Assembly (NCBI GenBank): GCA_001692895.1
Contig: KV748182.1
Span: forward strand, 3,414,341 to 3,478,340
DNA: 64,000 nt
DNA from: Cenococcum geophilum 1.58
Taxonomy: Eukaryota > Ascomycota > Dothideomycetes > Gloniales > Gloniaceae
Direction: 5' to 3'
Shown: one piece after another, positions 1 to 13,400 of the stretch
Numbering within the stretch: position 1 is the stretch's first letter
Layout of the letters: each line of letters starts with the position of its first letter
Translations under genes and position numbers: made by a program
The notes under the pieces: model-generated
What the model was told of the DNA's origin: nothing
Database searches by the model: none
What the model saw: the letters and a program-made list of their open reading frames with translations, nothing else

Positions 1-781
1 ATCAGCCAGAAGCGGAATCGAGAACTTACTCTCTTTTTGCCGCGTCCTGTCTTCTAATGTCCGACATAAAAGGGTTCACATCGACTTCATGCCAACTGGC
101 AGCGCTACGTGGCCGTAAATTTGGCATAACCAATGAAAAAGCATCAAATCAAAAGGCCACGACACCTATCGTATTGCACTGTAGAGCCTCCCAAAATACA
201 AGGAAATATGAGACCTCAGACGAGAGGAATATTTGTCACTGCTTGTCCTCGGCTGACCTTGAAACTGCGTAGGGGGAGCGGCTGGAGTTCAGTCTCTTGT
301 GAAAGGTATTAAAGCTCGAATTTAGCCTGAACATAGTTCGTCATGGCTCTAGAGTCTCAACTTTGCCTGCAGAGGCGAATTGTGATGATGTGCGAGAAAA
401 CAGTAGATAAACGACGGAGCATAGTGGACCTTTAGTAGTTATAGATTTTGGAATGCAAGAGAAAGTCATGAATGAGAGGATAGGTGGAAACATCGTCATG
501 GTGTTGTATCATTCGCAATACATGAGTTGGCCTAATTTGCTGTCTTCTCGAGTACGTCAGCTATTCCCCCAACCACAACAAAGCGGCTGGAAAGACAGCG
601 AAGGTATGATTGTTGTCAGCGTGAGATTGGCGCTGTCTTTACGCCCCGTTGAGTCGACAAGTCAGCTTTGAGGGTGGCGAACCCTCCAAATAGCACCGTA
701 ATGATCTGTTCTTGTGAAGAAGAAAAGGAAGTTGCTCCAGAATCAAATACAATGGTATGAAATTCTACTACTTACAATGAG
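1..781. other. upstream region, no gene assigned
   Basis: Base composition is ordinary (CA and TG present), so this is not RIP-mutated. Only short unconvincing open frames occur (for example 57-272 and 453-671, both +), without a recognisable domain. It probably contains the promoter of the DUF6594 gene that starts at 782. Confidence 0.5.
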
Positions 782-1952
782 ATGCAGAAGCAAGCGATCG
801 GTGCGCCTCCAGACATCGAACTCGCAATTCCTAGAGCGCCGAGAGCCCCTAGAGACGGCTATCCTGCGCTCGCCGCTTGGATTGCGCATGATCCTAACAA
901 CGAGTCGTATGTCTTCCGCAAATTTGATCGACTCAGCGCGCGCAATCTTCTGTACCTCCAGAGCCAATTGATTGCGTTAGAAGGGACCTTGGATAGGCTG
1001 GATGAAGAAACACAAGAAAGCCAGGACATGGAATTGAGGTTGTCGGCGCAGAGGTGGGAAACGTTTGTGGAGAATGCCGAGAACCCGAATCGGCCTGAGA
1101 GAAGGCGCATGGAGCTCGCCGAGCTCATCCAGAAAAAGATTAAGGAATACCGTAAGTCAACTACAATACTCGAATATTATTTCCATTAGATTTTCGAAAT
1201 TACAGGCGTCATAACCCTCGCGGTGCCTCTTTCTCTGAGTTGGCTTCCTCAAATGCTAACCTTTACGGACGTTTTAAGTGTTGTATTCCGATATGACATT
1301 ATAGACGAAGCGTTCTTTTGCATTTCTAACCAGAGACTAGATGAAGCATTGCTGCTTCAATCACAAATTGCGAATCTCGACCGACCTAGTAGCCGGGTAC
1401 TCACTGCTTTCCGTAACTGGTTCAATGGAAAGAATAGGTATCCAAAATCGCGCGGAGAGAGTCCAATCCTGACCGGAAGAGCGAAGTCCATGCTAGATGA
1501 TGAGAAAGATCTCGCTGCCCTTCGACCTCCCACAGATAAAGATGCATTATCCCGCTTTCTACAGGACCACTGGCCCTTCCAGGTAACGTACCCGCTTCCT
1601 GATTCAATCCCTACCTAATATTTTACACAAGGACAAAGCATACCCAGACCCTGGAGATAATACGAGGCACTTCCCCGAGCGCCATGTCATGTGGGCGGTA
1701 GCATTCATCAGCACTGTCATCGCTGCAATTCTTCTCATCGGTGCCATTACAAGTTTATACTTTGTGACAAATCCGGGTGCTAAACTCGGGATGATTTCTG
1801 GCTTCACCATTCTCTTCGCTATTGGCGTGGGGCTTCTAACTAATGCGAAAAGGTCAGAAATATTCGCGGCGACGGCAGCCTACGCAGCCGTTCTGGTGGT
1901 GTTTGTGTCTGGGAATCTAGGCAATACTAATACTGCTCCGAAAACTCCCTGA
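782..1952 (+). CDS. DUF6594-family membrane protein, three exons
   Basis: Fungal DUF6594 family, function unknown, probably in a cellular membrane. The N-terminus has the family's opening (GYPALAAWIAHDPN, then RKFDRLSARNLLYLQSQL and a charged helix). The middle has EALLLQSQIANLDRPSSR. The last exon encodes three hydrophobic segments (from WAVAFISTVIAAILL, FTILFAIGVGLL, and AAYAAVLVVFVSG). Proposed exons are 782-1151, 1341-1582 and 1632-1952, giving about 310 aa. The second intron (GTAACG...ACAAG, 49 bp) joins in phase 0. For intron 1 (donor GTAAGT at 1152) I prefer the acceptor at 1340, because KIKEYH-EALLLQSQ restores the family's continuous block. An acceptor TTACAG at 1205 would also keep the frame but add about 45 unconserved residues. 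No break is seen. Family assignment is from memory of the conserved blocks. Confidence 0.85.
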
Positions 1953-2650
1953 ATATCGAACCCAAATTACTTCGGGAGATTGACGATTAAAGTAGAAGTG
2001 TTTCAGAGCCTATACATCAATGAATCATCAAACCGCAGTACGGGATCATCGTGCATTTGATGGTATTCGATATACTACAGCATATACACTCAGAATAGTG
2101 CCTTCGCCGTATAATGGTATCTGATGATAAATAAACCTACAAAGTAGCGGATGAAATGAGCTAACGAGCGCTAAGGGGTACAAAAAAGACTCTAGCAGTA
2201 GAGCATCACTCTGCGCCAAATAGTGTAACAGCCAAGCGTCAACGTACGGGAATCAAGGCTCATAGGAGAAGGCTAAGGGATTTTCAAGTGACAGAAATGA
2301 AATATGTGTGAGGGTGCTACTGGCGGAGCATCTTTCCACCCTGGCGAGTGTAGCCAACTTGGCGTCGACATTTAGAATAAAAGCTGATGGAAGGAGGTCG
2401 AAGACCTCGAAATCCAAGCAATAAAGATGGCTTTGAGTGGTTTTGGGGCGGAATATGCATTTATATAGTAAAAAACAACATGGAGACCACGCATCAGGAA
2501 ATGGAGGTTCCTTTACGGGCAAGGCGCGCTCGCTTCCCCACCCCAGTTCGGCCAAGACCCAACCTCAACCTCGACCATAAAAGGCCTTCTTCCTCGCTGC
2601 TTTTGCCCTTATGCTCCATCTCCTCTTTTTTTTCCCGCTACCGTGCTACC
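1953..2650. other. intergenic, transition into RIP-mutated DNA
   Basis: Ordinary composition at first, then pyrimidine-rich stretches (around 2,620-2,640). Overlapping open frames on the two strands (2,253-2,555 - and 2,387-2,674 +) show no domain and are not called. TA enrichment begins near 2,650-2,750. Confidence 0.5.
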
Positions 2651-4300
2651 TCGGACTCTAGCTGTCAGCCGTGAGGCATTTTCCATCCCCTTAGCGTCTA
2701 TGTAGGTGCTCTGCCCGCCTTCCCTAATCTCCGCATGTTTTATACTAACGATAACCTAGCGCTGCAACTCCCGGCCCTTTTTATAGGACACATTTATACT
2801 CTCTCCTAGTGTTAACGCGTGCTTCGGTTCTACTATATTCCTCCTCTCTTCTCTTTCTCCTCTTCTCCTGACCACGTCCCCTACCAATTAGTGCACTGGA
2901 ATAACATTTCCGTTTATCCTCTTCTTTACCTCTGCATCTAGCAGTGTCTTAGGCGTGACTACAGTATATGACTTAATCCCTGTCGGAATAGTTATAAATG
3001 GCTATAAGGCTATGCCGAGAACCGCCTAGTAATAGATTATATAGGTTATAGCTGCTGCGAGCTGCGGGACGCGTTAGGTAGTGTCGCATTATAGCATTAT
3101 AATAAAGGCGAAGCCGGAAGCCGAAGTGGGTCCTTAGTGAAACTATAGGCTGATACTAGTTACTTAGCTTAGTTAAAGCTACGCTGCTAAAAACTAAAAG
3201 CCTTTACCCTCCTTAGCGCCTTCTTAACCTAGACCTAAACCTTACTTTTCCCTAATAATTAGAGGATTGTATTATAATTGGAGAAGCCGCTAAGCTTTAG
3301 CCTAATTTAGCCCCTTATTTAGCTGAGGAGGTATAAATTATATGGAAATATCCCTTATATAGACCTAAGACTTATAAGGTAGAATCTAAAGGTAAACGGC
3401 CTACCTAGTAGCATAGCCTGGCTTCTAGTAGAGTTGGTGTTATAATCTTACTCTTAGCTAACAAATACTGGAGGAAAATTCGCGTATTTAATCTCCTAAC
3501 GGAGATGGACTTTATACGGTAGCTGTATTAGCTAAAAGGGCATAATAGGATAGATATGAGCGTAATCACCTAATCTACTCGCGCTATTTACCCCCTTATG
3601 TTATTTATAATATCTAGCTATAGGTAAGAGTAAAAGTGAGGCTTTTGCGCATATTTAGGAGGCTAAGCAGCAGCTATAAGCTTTATAGAGTATAACTAAG
3701 GAAGTTCCTTAGATCCTAGGGAGAGATTTAAGGATACCCTTATTACTTAGAGTGTCTTTTAATACTTATAGTAAAATCACGGCACGCCCTTTACCTACCT
3801 AATATTAGGAATTATAGTCTTATAGAGGATCTAGCGTGGAGGATCTAGCTCTTTAGCATAATTAGGTTAGAAAATAGACATATTAGCGCTAGCCCTAACC
3901 CTAAGGAATAAGGGCAAAGGAGGTACTTCGCCACCAACCTCCTTAATAAGGAGGCTTAGTGCGATGCCCCTATTAGAGGCAGAATGTGCTAGCTTAGTTA
4001 GTTAGGTCTTAATCGCAGTTTCCTAATAGGCGTTAATCTTATAATAGAGTTTAAGCCTATATAAACCTTTATATATTGCGAACGGTAATTGCTAACAAAG
4101 CGTAGATTATATATTTTAATTCGCTATTAAGCTAGTAGGGTTATTTTAGTGTAGATGCTGCGGATATAAGCTAGTGGCGAAGAGGGGACTAGCGTGGGCT
4201 TAAAAGCCTAGCGTGACCCGTCCTTTAGGGCTATTGGAAAAATAATAGCAGCAACGGTGGCATCTTCTCAACCCCTTTATTTTCATTTAGAAATTTCACT
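2650..4300. other. RIP-mutated DNA, unclassified
   Basis: Stop codons in all frames, CA and TG nearly absent, TA very frequent. Short coding-like runs can be sensed (around 3,880-4,270 +), but I recognise no family. Confidence 0.6.
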
Positions 4301-4309
4301 TAATAATAT

Positions 4310-5870
4310 CAATTTCTACACTACACCCCCTAAAAAACTAAGGACTTCTTAGTATTATGTAATTACAGCTTCTGAGGTAAATGTAAGTAACACACCTAAA
4401 AAGAGGAGGACGAAAAAAGAGAGAGTACCTTACTTCCCTCTAAGAGATAATCCTGTGAAATATTTAGGCTAGTTGCGCTTAGGCAAGTTATTCCATATTA
4501 CCTTTTTTAAACATTCTACCTAATAAGGCACCTGTAGATCCTGAGGCTTTTAATAAGTATAAAGATATTTATAAGAATAAAAGTAATAGCTAAGACGCTA
4601 GAGGAAGCAATTAAGGTAATTTAGCAATTATCCCCTCCCTTTTTCCCTAATAACTATAAATATGTCTAACGGCTAGCAGCGAATCTAATATTTATTAAAG
4701 ATAATACAGCCGACCTAGACTTAAAACCTAAAGGCGATAGAGCCGGCAATACTAGCAATGAAGCTAATAAAGTTAGTAATTAACTAGCACCTCATGAGTT
4801 AGGTATACACTTCCCCCCTATATAACGGCCTTACTTAATAATTATTAGGTAACGGAAATGGCCGTAGTAATAAGGACGACAAAAATAAGGAGCTACCTTC
4901 TTTAAAGGAGCTAGAAGATCTCTTTAACGCATCTTTATATTACCATCTTAAACCTACGGCAGAAGACGTTAACAAAATAGATAGTCTAGCTAAGGGAATT
5001 AATATTATAACTGTCCCTTAGGCTATACAGAAGTTGGAGACCCATATAGTAACTAACCAAGACTCCTTAATAGCCAATGATGCGGATAATATTAGTAAGT
5101 TATAAATATTAAAAATATTATTACTATAACCTAATAACCATAACATATAGACAATCCGCTTATTAGGGAGGAGGGTAATTATAAAAAAGGGAATATGGGA
5201 GGCAAATTATCCTTTATGCTAAGGAAGCGGAAGCTTAATTAGCTTAAGCGGAACAACGTCACCAATTATAATTCTAACAACCCTACTAAAGAGAGTAGTA
5301 GGGGTGGCGAGGGCGGCGAGGGTAGTAATAGTCCACGTCCCCAGAAGCAATAAAGGCCACCCACCTATTGTAAAGACTTGTCTTCTAGCCCCCCTATCCC
5401 TCCTATCCTCGACCTTAACTCTTAATACCCGCAAGTTAATTAGCAAGCGGTATCTACTCCACGGCCCGCCAGCCCTTCGCTTTAAAAGCCTACCCTTCTC
5501 CACAGCATTAAACCGCTACATAATAAGGCTAGCAATTATACTTATAATAAGGACGAGGATAGTAATAGTAGTGGCGTTACTAATAACTAGGGCGACGTTT
5601 TAAACCCAAAGCCTACTATAAAGCGTTATACCTAGGCTAAAAAAGACAAAATTAATAAAATAAGCTTGGATAATAAATAGGAGATTAATAATATTCTAGG
5701 GGAAAGAATAACTAAGTTAGGGCGTAAATATAAGGTGGCTTAGAAGCCTACCTAGGTCTATAAGAGCGGGCTTTCAAATTCTAAAGATGCCCTTAAGTCT
5801 TACTAAAGACGCGTTCGGCAAGCTAAAGCTAGATTATTATAGGTACATTCTTTTTCTAAAGTTGCAAAAG
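4310..5870 (+). pseudogene. RIP-mutated coding region of unknown family
   Basis: On the + strand a coherent protein can be followed with interruptions almost only at TAG/TAA, as expected if CAG/CAA were mutated. Readable pieces include TPPKKLRTS and PKKRRTKKERVPYFPLRD (about 4,325-4,455), KPTAEDVNKIDSLAKG with TVPxAIQKLETH (about 4,950-5,045), and KRYTxAKKDKINKISLDN and YKSGLSNSKDALKSY (about 5,620-5,805). A Ser/Asn/Pro-rich low-complexity part lies near 5,270-5,560. I do not recognise the family. It could be a host gene copy or the protein of a mobile element. The minus ORF at 5,219-5,503 and the plus ORF at 5,304-5,603 look like shadows in the low-complexity part. Confidence 0.4.
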
Positions 5871-7320
5871 TAAAGGGCAGAGTTACCGTATAGAAGGGAC
5901 GGGACTAGAGCTTAGGCGTATCCCCGTGTTTTAATTAGTAGTAGTTCTTTTACTAGTTAAGGTGATAATTAGTAATACTACCCTTTACACGCTAAAAAAT
6001 AAATAAAACTAGGTTTACTAGGCCATTATATTAATAGGTAGCATCTGCATAGTTATAGTGTCTGCATTTTCTTCTACTTTAGTTACATTTATACGCTATA
6101 TTGCGGCAAGCCTACTGTCTCTAAAAGGACTCCCTTATAGGCAATAACCTTAACGTATAAATATTCCTAATATTATACTTAAGATGATAAAAGAGGATGC
6201 TATTAACGGTCCTTTTCTTAGCGCTTAGCACCTAATTTATATTAGCTACAGATAGACTTATATAGAGTTTAAAGACGAAATTCATTGCTTTGCATTTTCT
6301 TAAGTATCTCGATTCTTCCAAAGGTCTATTTAGGTGGGAAATTTCGCGCCACGACCCCACGATATATCCACTATATTATTTACCTCTTTTTCTAATTCTG
6401 GATGGTAAAATCTAGTAGTTAAAAAGGTAAATCTATCTAATACCCAAAACGCGGCTACGGGAGGTTTATAATTATTCTTAGGAACCCTATAGTTAAAGAT
6501 AATCTAAATATATCTTACTACTTTTGTAATTAAATGCTGTGTAGGCTTTATATCTACTATAGTGTTAGCAAAACTAAGTGTTTACTTAGAGAATATATAA
6601 ATTAACTCTATATCCGCCTAATTAGTATCTAACTAATAAGAGTTAAGTAGAGCTAGGTAAGTGGTAATAAGAACTTAAATTGGGGGCGATATAGTATATA
6701 GTGTCGTACGCGCGATAGTTAAAGCTATAGTTATACTTAAGAAGGTCTTACAACTCTAGAGTAGGGTAAGTATATTTATAATAACTCCCCGCCTAATCTG
6801 GGGTTCCTCTAGTCCACGTAATATTATTATCCATATATTGTCCGCTATAGCCGTTTATTTCCTCCCAGACGTCTTAATCCGTACAGCCACAGCCTACAAA
6901 ATAGTAGGTATATATAAGACACATAAAGCAGTTAGTATTAAGGTTATAATAAATAAAATATATATATAAGTTTAATTATTTCTTAAGTTAGAACCAGATT
7001 AAATAAATAATTAGCTAGCTAAGGCTCTAAAATATTTAACTTTATTACCTTGCATCGAGGTGGTTAGTCCTATACCTTTAGCTATATATTTACTCCCAAT
7101 TCCGGGGTCTTGCATATTTAGCTTCCTGCAAAGCCTTACCCTATGGTTATGTCCTATAAGGCACCAGACGCATTTAGCGCGGCATTTAATAAAGATGGAG
7201 GCCTTATAAAGTTTGCTTCAGCCTTCCACATCCTATATTAGTGTGTTTTAGATAAAGACTGCTGTATATAAAACGCTGTTAATTATCTAGCCCATTCCGC
7301 TTTCGGCTCAACGCGTTCGC
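5870..7320. other. RIP-mutated DNA, unclassified
   Basis: Same TA-rich, stop-dense composition. No family recognised on either strand. Confidence 0.55.
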
Positions 7321-8250
7321 ATTTAGTAGCTTTATAGGCCCATCGTATTGCCAACATCCACCCTGAGAAAACCAGTGAGCCCTTCCAGCATTCGCAGATG
7401 CAAGGCAGCGGCTGGCGTTGAAGGGAATTTGGGCACGAGATAAGGAGGTTTATTTAACGAGTGTTTGTTATAATTAGGACTATGGTAAGTGCTGGTTGAA
7501 GGCACGTGACTCGGTGCGGTGAGCGGATAGACACGTGGGCGGTTCTCGGCCGGAATAACTTGTTTTCCCGAGACGCCTCGAATGGAAGGCAATCACATAA
7601 GGGCTGCATGAAAAGGTTCGCAAGAGCATCACTTTTTTGAGGGCGGTGAGCAAGAACCACTTATCACTACTTATAACGCCACGAACGATAGAGAATGCAA
7701 GGCTGAAACTACGTTCACGACTTGGCTAGCCAATTCAAATCACGTGACACAGCCGAAACTGAGCGGCAGTCCGAATAATATGAAGTCGGGCGTTAATAAT
7801 TAATTAACTCATGCATACGACGTAAAGGCGCATAAACTGGCTGCAGTTAATTTGCCTTATAAATAAGAACAAGCCACGAGAATCCAATCCTTATGAGATA
7901 TTTTAGTTGGTGTCTAATGTATAGCTGAAATGCGCGTTATAGCGGACGCCTTACCCGTTCTACTGTTCGGCTGGTGGCCTAATTATACACGTGATGTTCT
8001 GCGCTAGAAAGCTTTAATGGTGGGGTAGGGCGAATCCGGCCGCAGCTCAGCTCGAGAGGTAGCCGCTTGGCAATTATTTCATATAAGCCTTCCTGTCGGG
8101 CACCAACGCCTGAGCAGCAACACCTCTATTTTCCCTTATAATTTCCCTTTAACCTTTCCCTTTAACCCTACTTCGGTGATCGTTCGCAGCGCAGTTCCGC
8201 AAAGCCGCTCTCTATTTAAGCCTACCATTTACCTCTTTTTATGTTTCTTG
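7320..8250. other. island of unmutated DNA inside the RIP block
   Basis: CA and TG dinucleotides return abruptly (for example around 7,340-7,420 and 7,480-7,780), then fade again after about 8,200. Two overlapping minus frames (7,332-7,592 and 7,454-7,660) lack a domain and a convincing start. I see no gene. It is probably a single-copy stretch or a younger short insertion between older repeats. Confidence 0.5.
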
Positions 8251-10640
8251 CGTTCCGCCTCTCACAGTTATCTAGTAATTCTATTTTTGCCATTAAGGTA
8301 AATATCAGCTTAGCTATTTACCCTTTTCGCGTGCCCCTTCCCAGTTAACCATAAGTTGCATTCTTAAATAAAGTGAATATTAACTGAGCCTTTCTTCCTT
8401 AGCTACTAACAGGCTAATAGGTCTTGCGTAAATTATAGCCTTCCTCCCCTAGCTAACTTAGTGTCTCCGTTAAAACCTTTCGCATTATATTATTTACTTA
8501 TTAATAATAGCGGTTAGATATTTTAAACTTCTATTTTACTCCCTTTAACGTACTTATAGCTAACTTGTATATTTATTTAGAGAGGTAACGAAGCTCTTAC
8601 CGGGTAAGAAGAAAAGGATATCCTAGGTTATTTTTTCCCCCTAACTACCAAAGATAAGACAATATACTTTAAAGGCGAATATCTTTTAATTGTTAATTAA
8701 GAAACTAACGACCGGAAAACGTTTAAAGAAAATATAAGTAAATATTAGGAATATAAGGTGCCTACTAAGTATACTTATTACGTTAAAGGCGCTAGCGTAT
8801 ATTTTAAAATCTAGGAGGAGATTGCATGTTATAGCCCGAAGGCATTAATTAGATAGTATCTATTATGGTAACTACACTAGATGGTAAAGGAGACATCCTA
8901 TATATTATCCTTTAGGAATAAAGTAGCTAAGCATCCTATTATTTCTAATTCTTATTAACTTCTTTTTTATTTCTATAGCTAACTATTCTAAACGGCCGTT
9001 CTAAATAGCTTGGGTAATTTTAAGATATTGCTAGCTAGTGCATTTATATATATATACTTTATTTCTATTAGTAAAATTATTAGTAGGGCCTTATACATAT
9101 TTAAAGCTTCTCCTTACCCCTATTTTCCTTAAATGGTGATAATAAATCGGCTAGTGCTAGTTTCTTTTACTTACTTTCGTCTTTAATACGCCTTTATTTT
9201 CTATGTTTTACTAGCTTCCGTAATAGATCGTTAATTACTAGCTATAATTAGTTCCTTATGCTGTTTTTACTAATCTAGCAGACCAACCTTTAAGAAATTC
9301 GCTGTATTTAGGAGACTTTTATAAAAATTCTTTATCTTCCCTAAGCATGTGTAATATATCTCGTACTATAGGTAGCTATATCTAAACTAACTTAGGCTTA
9401 ATATTGTTAAGGAGGCAGGTAAATACATCTAAGGCTATTAATCCTCTAGCCTAAACGGTAGGCGCGAAAGTAATTACCTATAAAATTACCCTGTTAGGAC
9501 TTAAGCCTTAGATTAACTCGCATCTCTTATAGGTAGATTCCTTCCTAAACTTTACGTCCTTAGAATTAAATTTTAAATCTTTAGGTCCCTTAAATATTGT
9601 AATAATATTTCTCCTAAAGACGGCTAATTATTTCAATCAACCCTTAGCGAAAAGGTTACCCCTTAATAATTATATATTCGACCTATGTTCCTTGCTTTCC
9701 TTCCACGCTTACTATATCCGCAATTCCTTTAACACTTAAATTTTATCCTAAACCTTCTTTACCACCTCTAAAAGTTTTAAGCTTAAGTCGCTTAAAGTGT
9801 CCCACTAGTTATTAGTTGGATAGACTTTACAGAATTTCGGCTATAATTGCTTAGTCTTTTTAAGTAGGCCCTTTAACTGCGAAAGTATCGTAGTTGCTAA
9901 TATACTAAAAGATTAGGGACTAGTGGGCATAGTAGTGGGGGGAGAGAGGGAAAGGAGCTGATTAAATTATATACTATAGGGCCGTTAAAAGCCAGGTTTG
10001 GATTTTAAAGCTAGGTAGCTGCCTAATTTATATAGGTCTATAGAACTTTTAAAGCGAGGGTGGCTGAGTATTATCGCCTAGAGAGGGATGGCGTTAAGTA
10101 CCTGAAAAATCGGATCTTTAATTAGGGGTTCTTTCTAGAGCCCTTCCTAAATGATACACAGCCAAATTGCTTACTGTAATCCGGCCAGCATTACTGGCAC
10201 TAATTCTGCACTTATATCTTTAATTCGACCTAAGACATTACCTATCTTCTGTATGTCAATTAGAGCACTTCCATACTTTAGGTAATGTCTTTTTTTAAGC
10301 TCGCCCTAGTGCCGGAGTTGAAATCCCGTATGTAAGCTAGGGGACTATTTCTATAGGTATAGCAAGCACGTACACTATGGCTTTATTTACTACGACGGAG
10401 ACGATATTAACGTGTCTCAACTAAAGTCTGCTAGGATTGATTGGGGAGGGTAGCCTATTACTAGAAGAGGGGTGCAGACACACCTGTGGCACAGCTTATT
10501 TCGCATCGATAGGTATAAGAGAGGGCGGATCTTGTTTGAGAACTGATACTATCGACCTTCTCTACACTTAGCTCCTCACTCTATACACTTAGCTCATTAC
10601 TAATTTTATACTTTAATTTAGCACTACGTTACCAAAGCTT
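8250..10640. other. RIP-mutated DNA, unclassified
   Basis: Dense stops and TA enrichment. Coding-like runs on + near 8,660-8,940 and 10,340-10,450 are not assignable. A short inverted repeat (AGACATTACCT / AGGTAATGTCT) lies at about 10,231-10,289. Confidence 0.5.
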
Positions 10641-10669
10641 TGTAAAGCAATAATATCGAACTAGCCTAA

Positions 10670-12990
10670 GACTATAAAGCCATATAAGGTGTCTCTAGAT
10701 ACCCCTCCTAGCTACGGAAGTCCGCAAACGCCTCTTTCTAGCCTAGTTATACCGCCCTTAGACCTAGTTACTATTTTTTACCTTACAGAGCTGCTTAAGG
10801 ACGTATTAAAGGTAGTAAAAGTAATACCTAGCGCTATAGACTCTCCTAAGGCTACTAAGCCTTAAGCTATAAATAGTTCCTAACCTTAAGAACTAAGAGC
10901 CTAAGTTTTAAAGGTAGAGTATAAGATAGTTAATGAAATGTATGTCCCTACTAAACCGAAAGTGTAACCCTAGCTGATTTGCCGTATATAGCTAGGATAA
11001 TGCAACCTTAAAGTATAAGATAGTTAAATCCTCTATAGTACCTTCTAAGGTGGACGTATATAACAAATATATATTTATTGTTTGTATATATATTAGTAAG
11101 TACGAAAATAGCTACTAGGTTTATATTACTAACGATAAAATAATAGATAAGAAGACTAAACGTACGACGTACCTTATTAACGTTAAGTTTAAAGGCCTAT
11201 AGGATATACTTAGGTCCGTTCTATAAGGTATAGATAGAACTTTCCTTAAGGAAGACAAACCTACGGTATAAAACCCTATCTATTAGGCCCTAGATCGGCT
11301 GCTAATTTAAGACTAGGTAGAGCGGAATATATTATACTACTTCCTTTTTAAGCTAGAAGCTTATAAGGGAGCCCTAGAAAATAGCACCTACCTTAACCTC
11401 TTAGTGAACTATATTAGGGATATATATGCCTTAACAAAACAGCGCCTTATATCGCTATAAGATAGCGGAGAAATTATATTTAATCTGCTCTAAACTCTAT
11501 TTAAGTTAAATGAATTAGTATATGGGAAATGCTATGGCACTAAGAAGCACAGATGCACAAGATTTAACTTGGGGGAGGTGAAAGAGGACAATAAAGGAGA
11601 TAAATATTTCCGCATTTAAGGTCGGTACCTAGATTTTAATAGTAAAAATTTTGGTAAGGCTGTAACCGCAGCTACTATTTGGAAGTTCCTAGGTTTGAAG
11701 CCAATACATAGCCTTGCATATTTTCCCCTTAAATACTACCCTAACGCAGAGGAGGAGAAGCAAGAACTTGCTAATAGCGGTTATAAATTCATTTTATTAA
11801 TGGGGATACACTACCAATAGTATAAAGGTAAAGCCTTTTATATAGAGAAAGGAAAGCCCTCTAGATTATCTATTAATGGTCGGATTATAGTCGACCCGGT
11901 ACTTTTCTAAGAGAATAATCTAAACTATGCCAAACCTAGCATTGATAAGTAGCGAAAATACTAAACCAATAATATTTAGACGATTTGTTTTAGTAAACTG
12001 GCTAAAAAAAAACTTAATAAAGTTAAGAGTAATGGCAAGGAGCCTACCGAGTTAAAATATAAGGACTTGCTTATTTGCAGCCTAACTATATTAGGGTTTA
12101 GTTTTAATAATAAGCTCTAGTGTAAGTTCCTAGATTCGCGAGCTAAGAAGACTGTAAAGCTAATTTAATATCTAGTAGTGGAGTTTGCTGTTAATAATAT
12201 TAGCGATATTAAGTAGAATACTCTCTTTTTTTGGAACCTTGCCATCCCAAAGGACCGGAAGAAGCTTATTTGGGCTCTTGTAGCTTTTTACGCAAATAGG
12301 GCTTAGTTTAATAATTTTATACTAGGTAAAGGACGTAGTTTAATTATACTACTATAGTACGAGCTCCGTTCTACTTTATACTTAGAGAAAACTAATATAG
12401 AGCATTAGTAGTCCTTTTAGAGTTGGAAAAACCTTAACCGCAGAAAGACTTTTAAAAGAGCTGTAAAAGCCGCTTTACACGGTATGCCCTACTTATTTAA
12501 ACTGCTACTATTTGCCTAACTCTTTTAGTTATCTAGTAGGGACCTAGCCACTAACGCAAAGGAGGTTGAAATTTAGCTTTCTTGCGCTTTCTAGCTGGCT
12601 AGCTGTTAGAATACTATACTTTTATTAAATAAAGCTGACGTATTTATAAAGTAACGATTATTAGATTATATAGGCAACAACCTAACTTTAATTTTTCTGC
12701 GGAAACTTAAATACTATAAAGGAATTATAATCCTCACTACTAATTATATAAAAGACTTTAATGACGTAATGCAAAGCAGAATATATATAGCCATAAAATA
12801 CCCTCCCTTAGGCGCTAATATAAGACGGGGCCTTTAGGCCAGTTTCCTAGCGAAGGTAGTTACTAGTAGGGCAAGATTTAGTTATAAAGAGCTTAAGGAA
12901 TTAGCACGACGGGAGCTTAACGGCTAATAGGTAGGAATACTAAAGTCCTAGTAGAGAATTTTTATGCTAAATTATTTATATTTCGTAGAT
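10670..12990 (+). pseudogene. RIP-mutated DUF7025/AAA+ ATPase gene
   Basis: A dead copy of the large fungal AAA+ ATPase family with an N-terminal DUF7025 domain; cellular role unknown. Translation of + gives DTPPSYGSPQTPLSS (about 10,700), VEYKIVNEMY (10,915-10,945), then DUF7025 blocks such as LINYIRDIYALTKQRL-like (11,400-11,450), RCTRFNLGEVKED (11,550-11,590), GRYLDFNSKNFGKAV (11,623-11,665) and YPNAEEEKQELANSGYKF (11,740-11,790). The AAA part follows: KKLIWALV, GKGRSLIILL (12,325-12,352), GKTLTAE (12,424-12,444), DLATNAKEVEI (12,541-12,573), Walker-B-like ILLLNKADVF (12,615-12,647), ILTTN (12,730-12,744) and an ADLNG/ARRELNG-type lid motif (about 12,905). Most interruptions are TAG/TAA where the family has Gln or Trp. 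The P-loop is split by about 60 extra bases between LIILL and GKT, so GPPG is not visible. No functional copy lies in this window. Confidence 0.85.
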
Positions 12991-13400
12991 CAAAAATACT
13001 ATAGGAGCAGCCCTTGCCTTAGCGCACGAGGAAAAAAAATCGTTATCCTATTAGTATCTGGAAACAGTTCTACGACTAGGTAATAAGTTTAACTATAACT
13101 ATAAGGGTCCAGGCTAAGTTAGCAATTTAAATACTTACTACTAAGTATTTCCCACTTTTTAAGACTTCTAGGCAGCTGCGATTTTGGATATAGATACGGT
13201 CGGGTGGTTATATATTAAATCCCTAGTTATAGGCCCGGGTTCTAATAAATATAACTAGATAACTTAAAGTACCTATTATTGTCCTAAAACCTCAATTATG
13301 GGTAGCTAGTACGTAAATAGCTCCTATTCCTATACGGGATATAAGCCTATATACTTCCTTACTCCTATAACAATAAGGCCTATATAGTAGGCTATAATAT
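12990..13400. other. RIP-mutated DNA downstream of the ATPase relic
   Basis: TA-rich sequence without recognised coding content, leading into the minisatellite that starts near 13,400. Confidence 0.4.

Noticed and set aside
2253-2674. Overlapping open frames on both strands
   Set aside because: No domain, biased composition, mutual overlap, and next to the RIP boundary.
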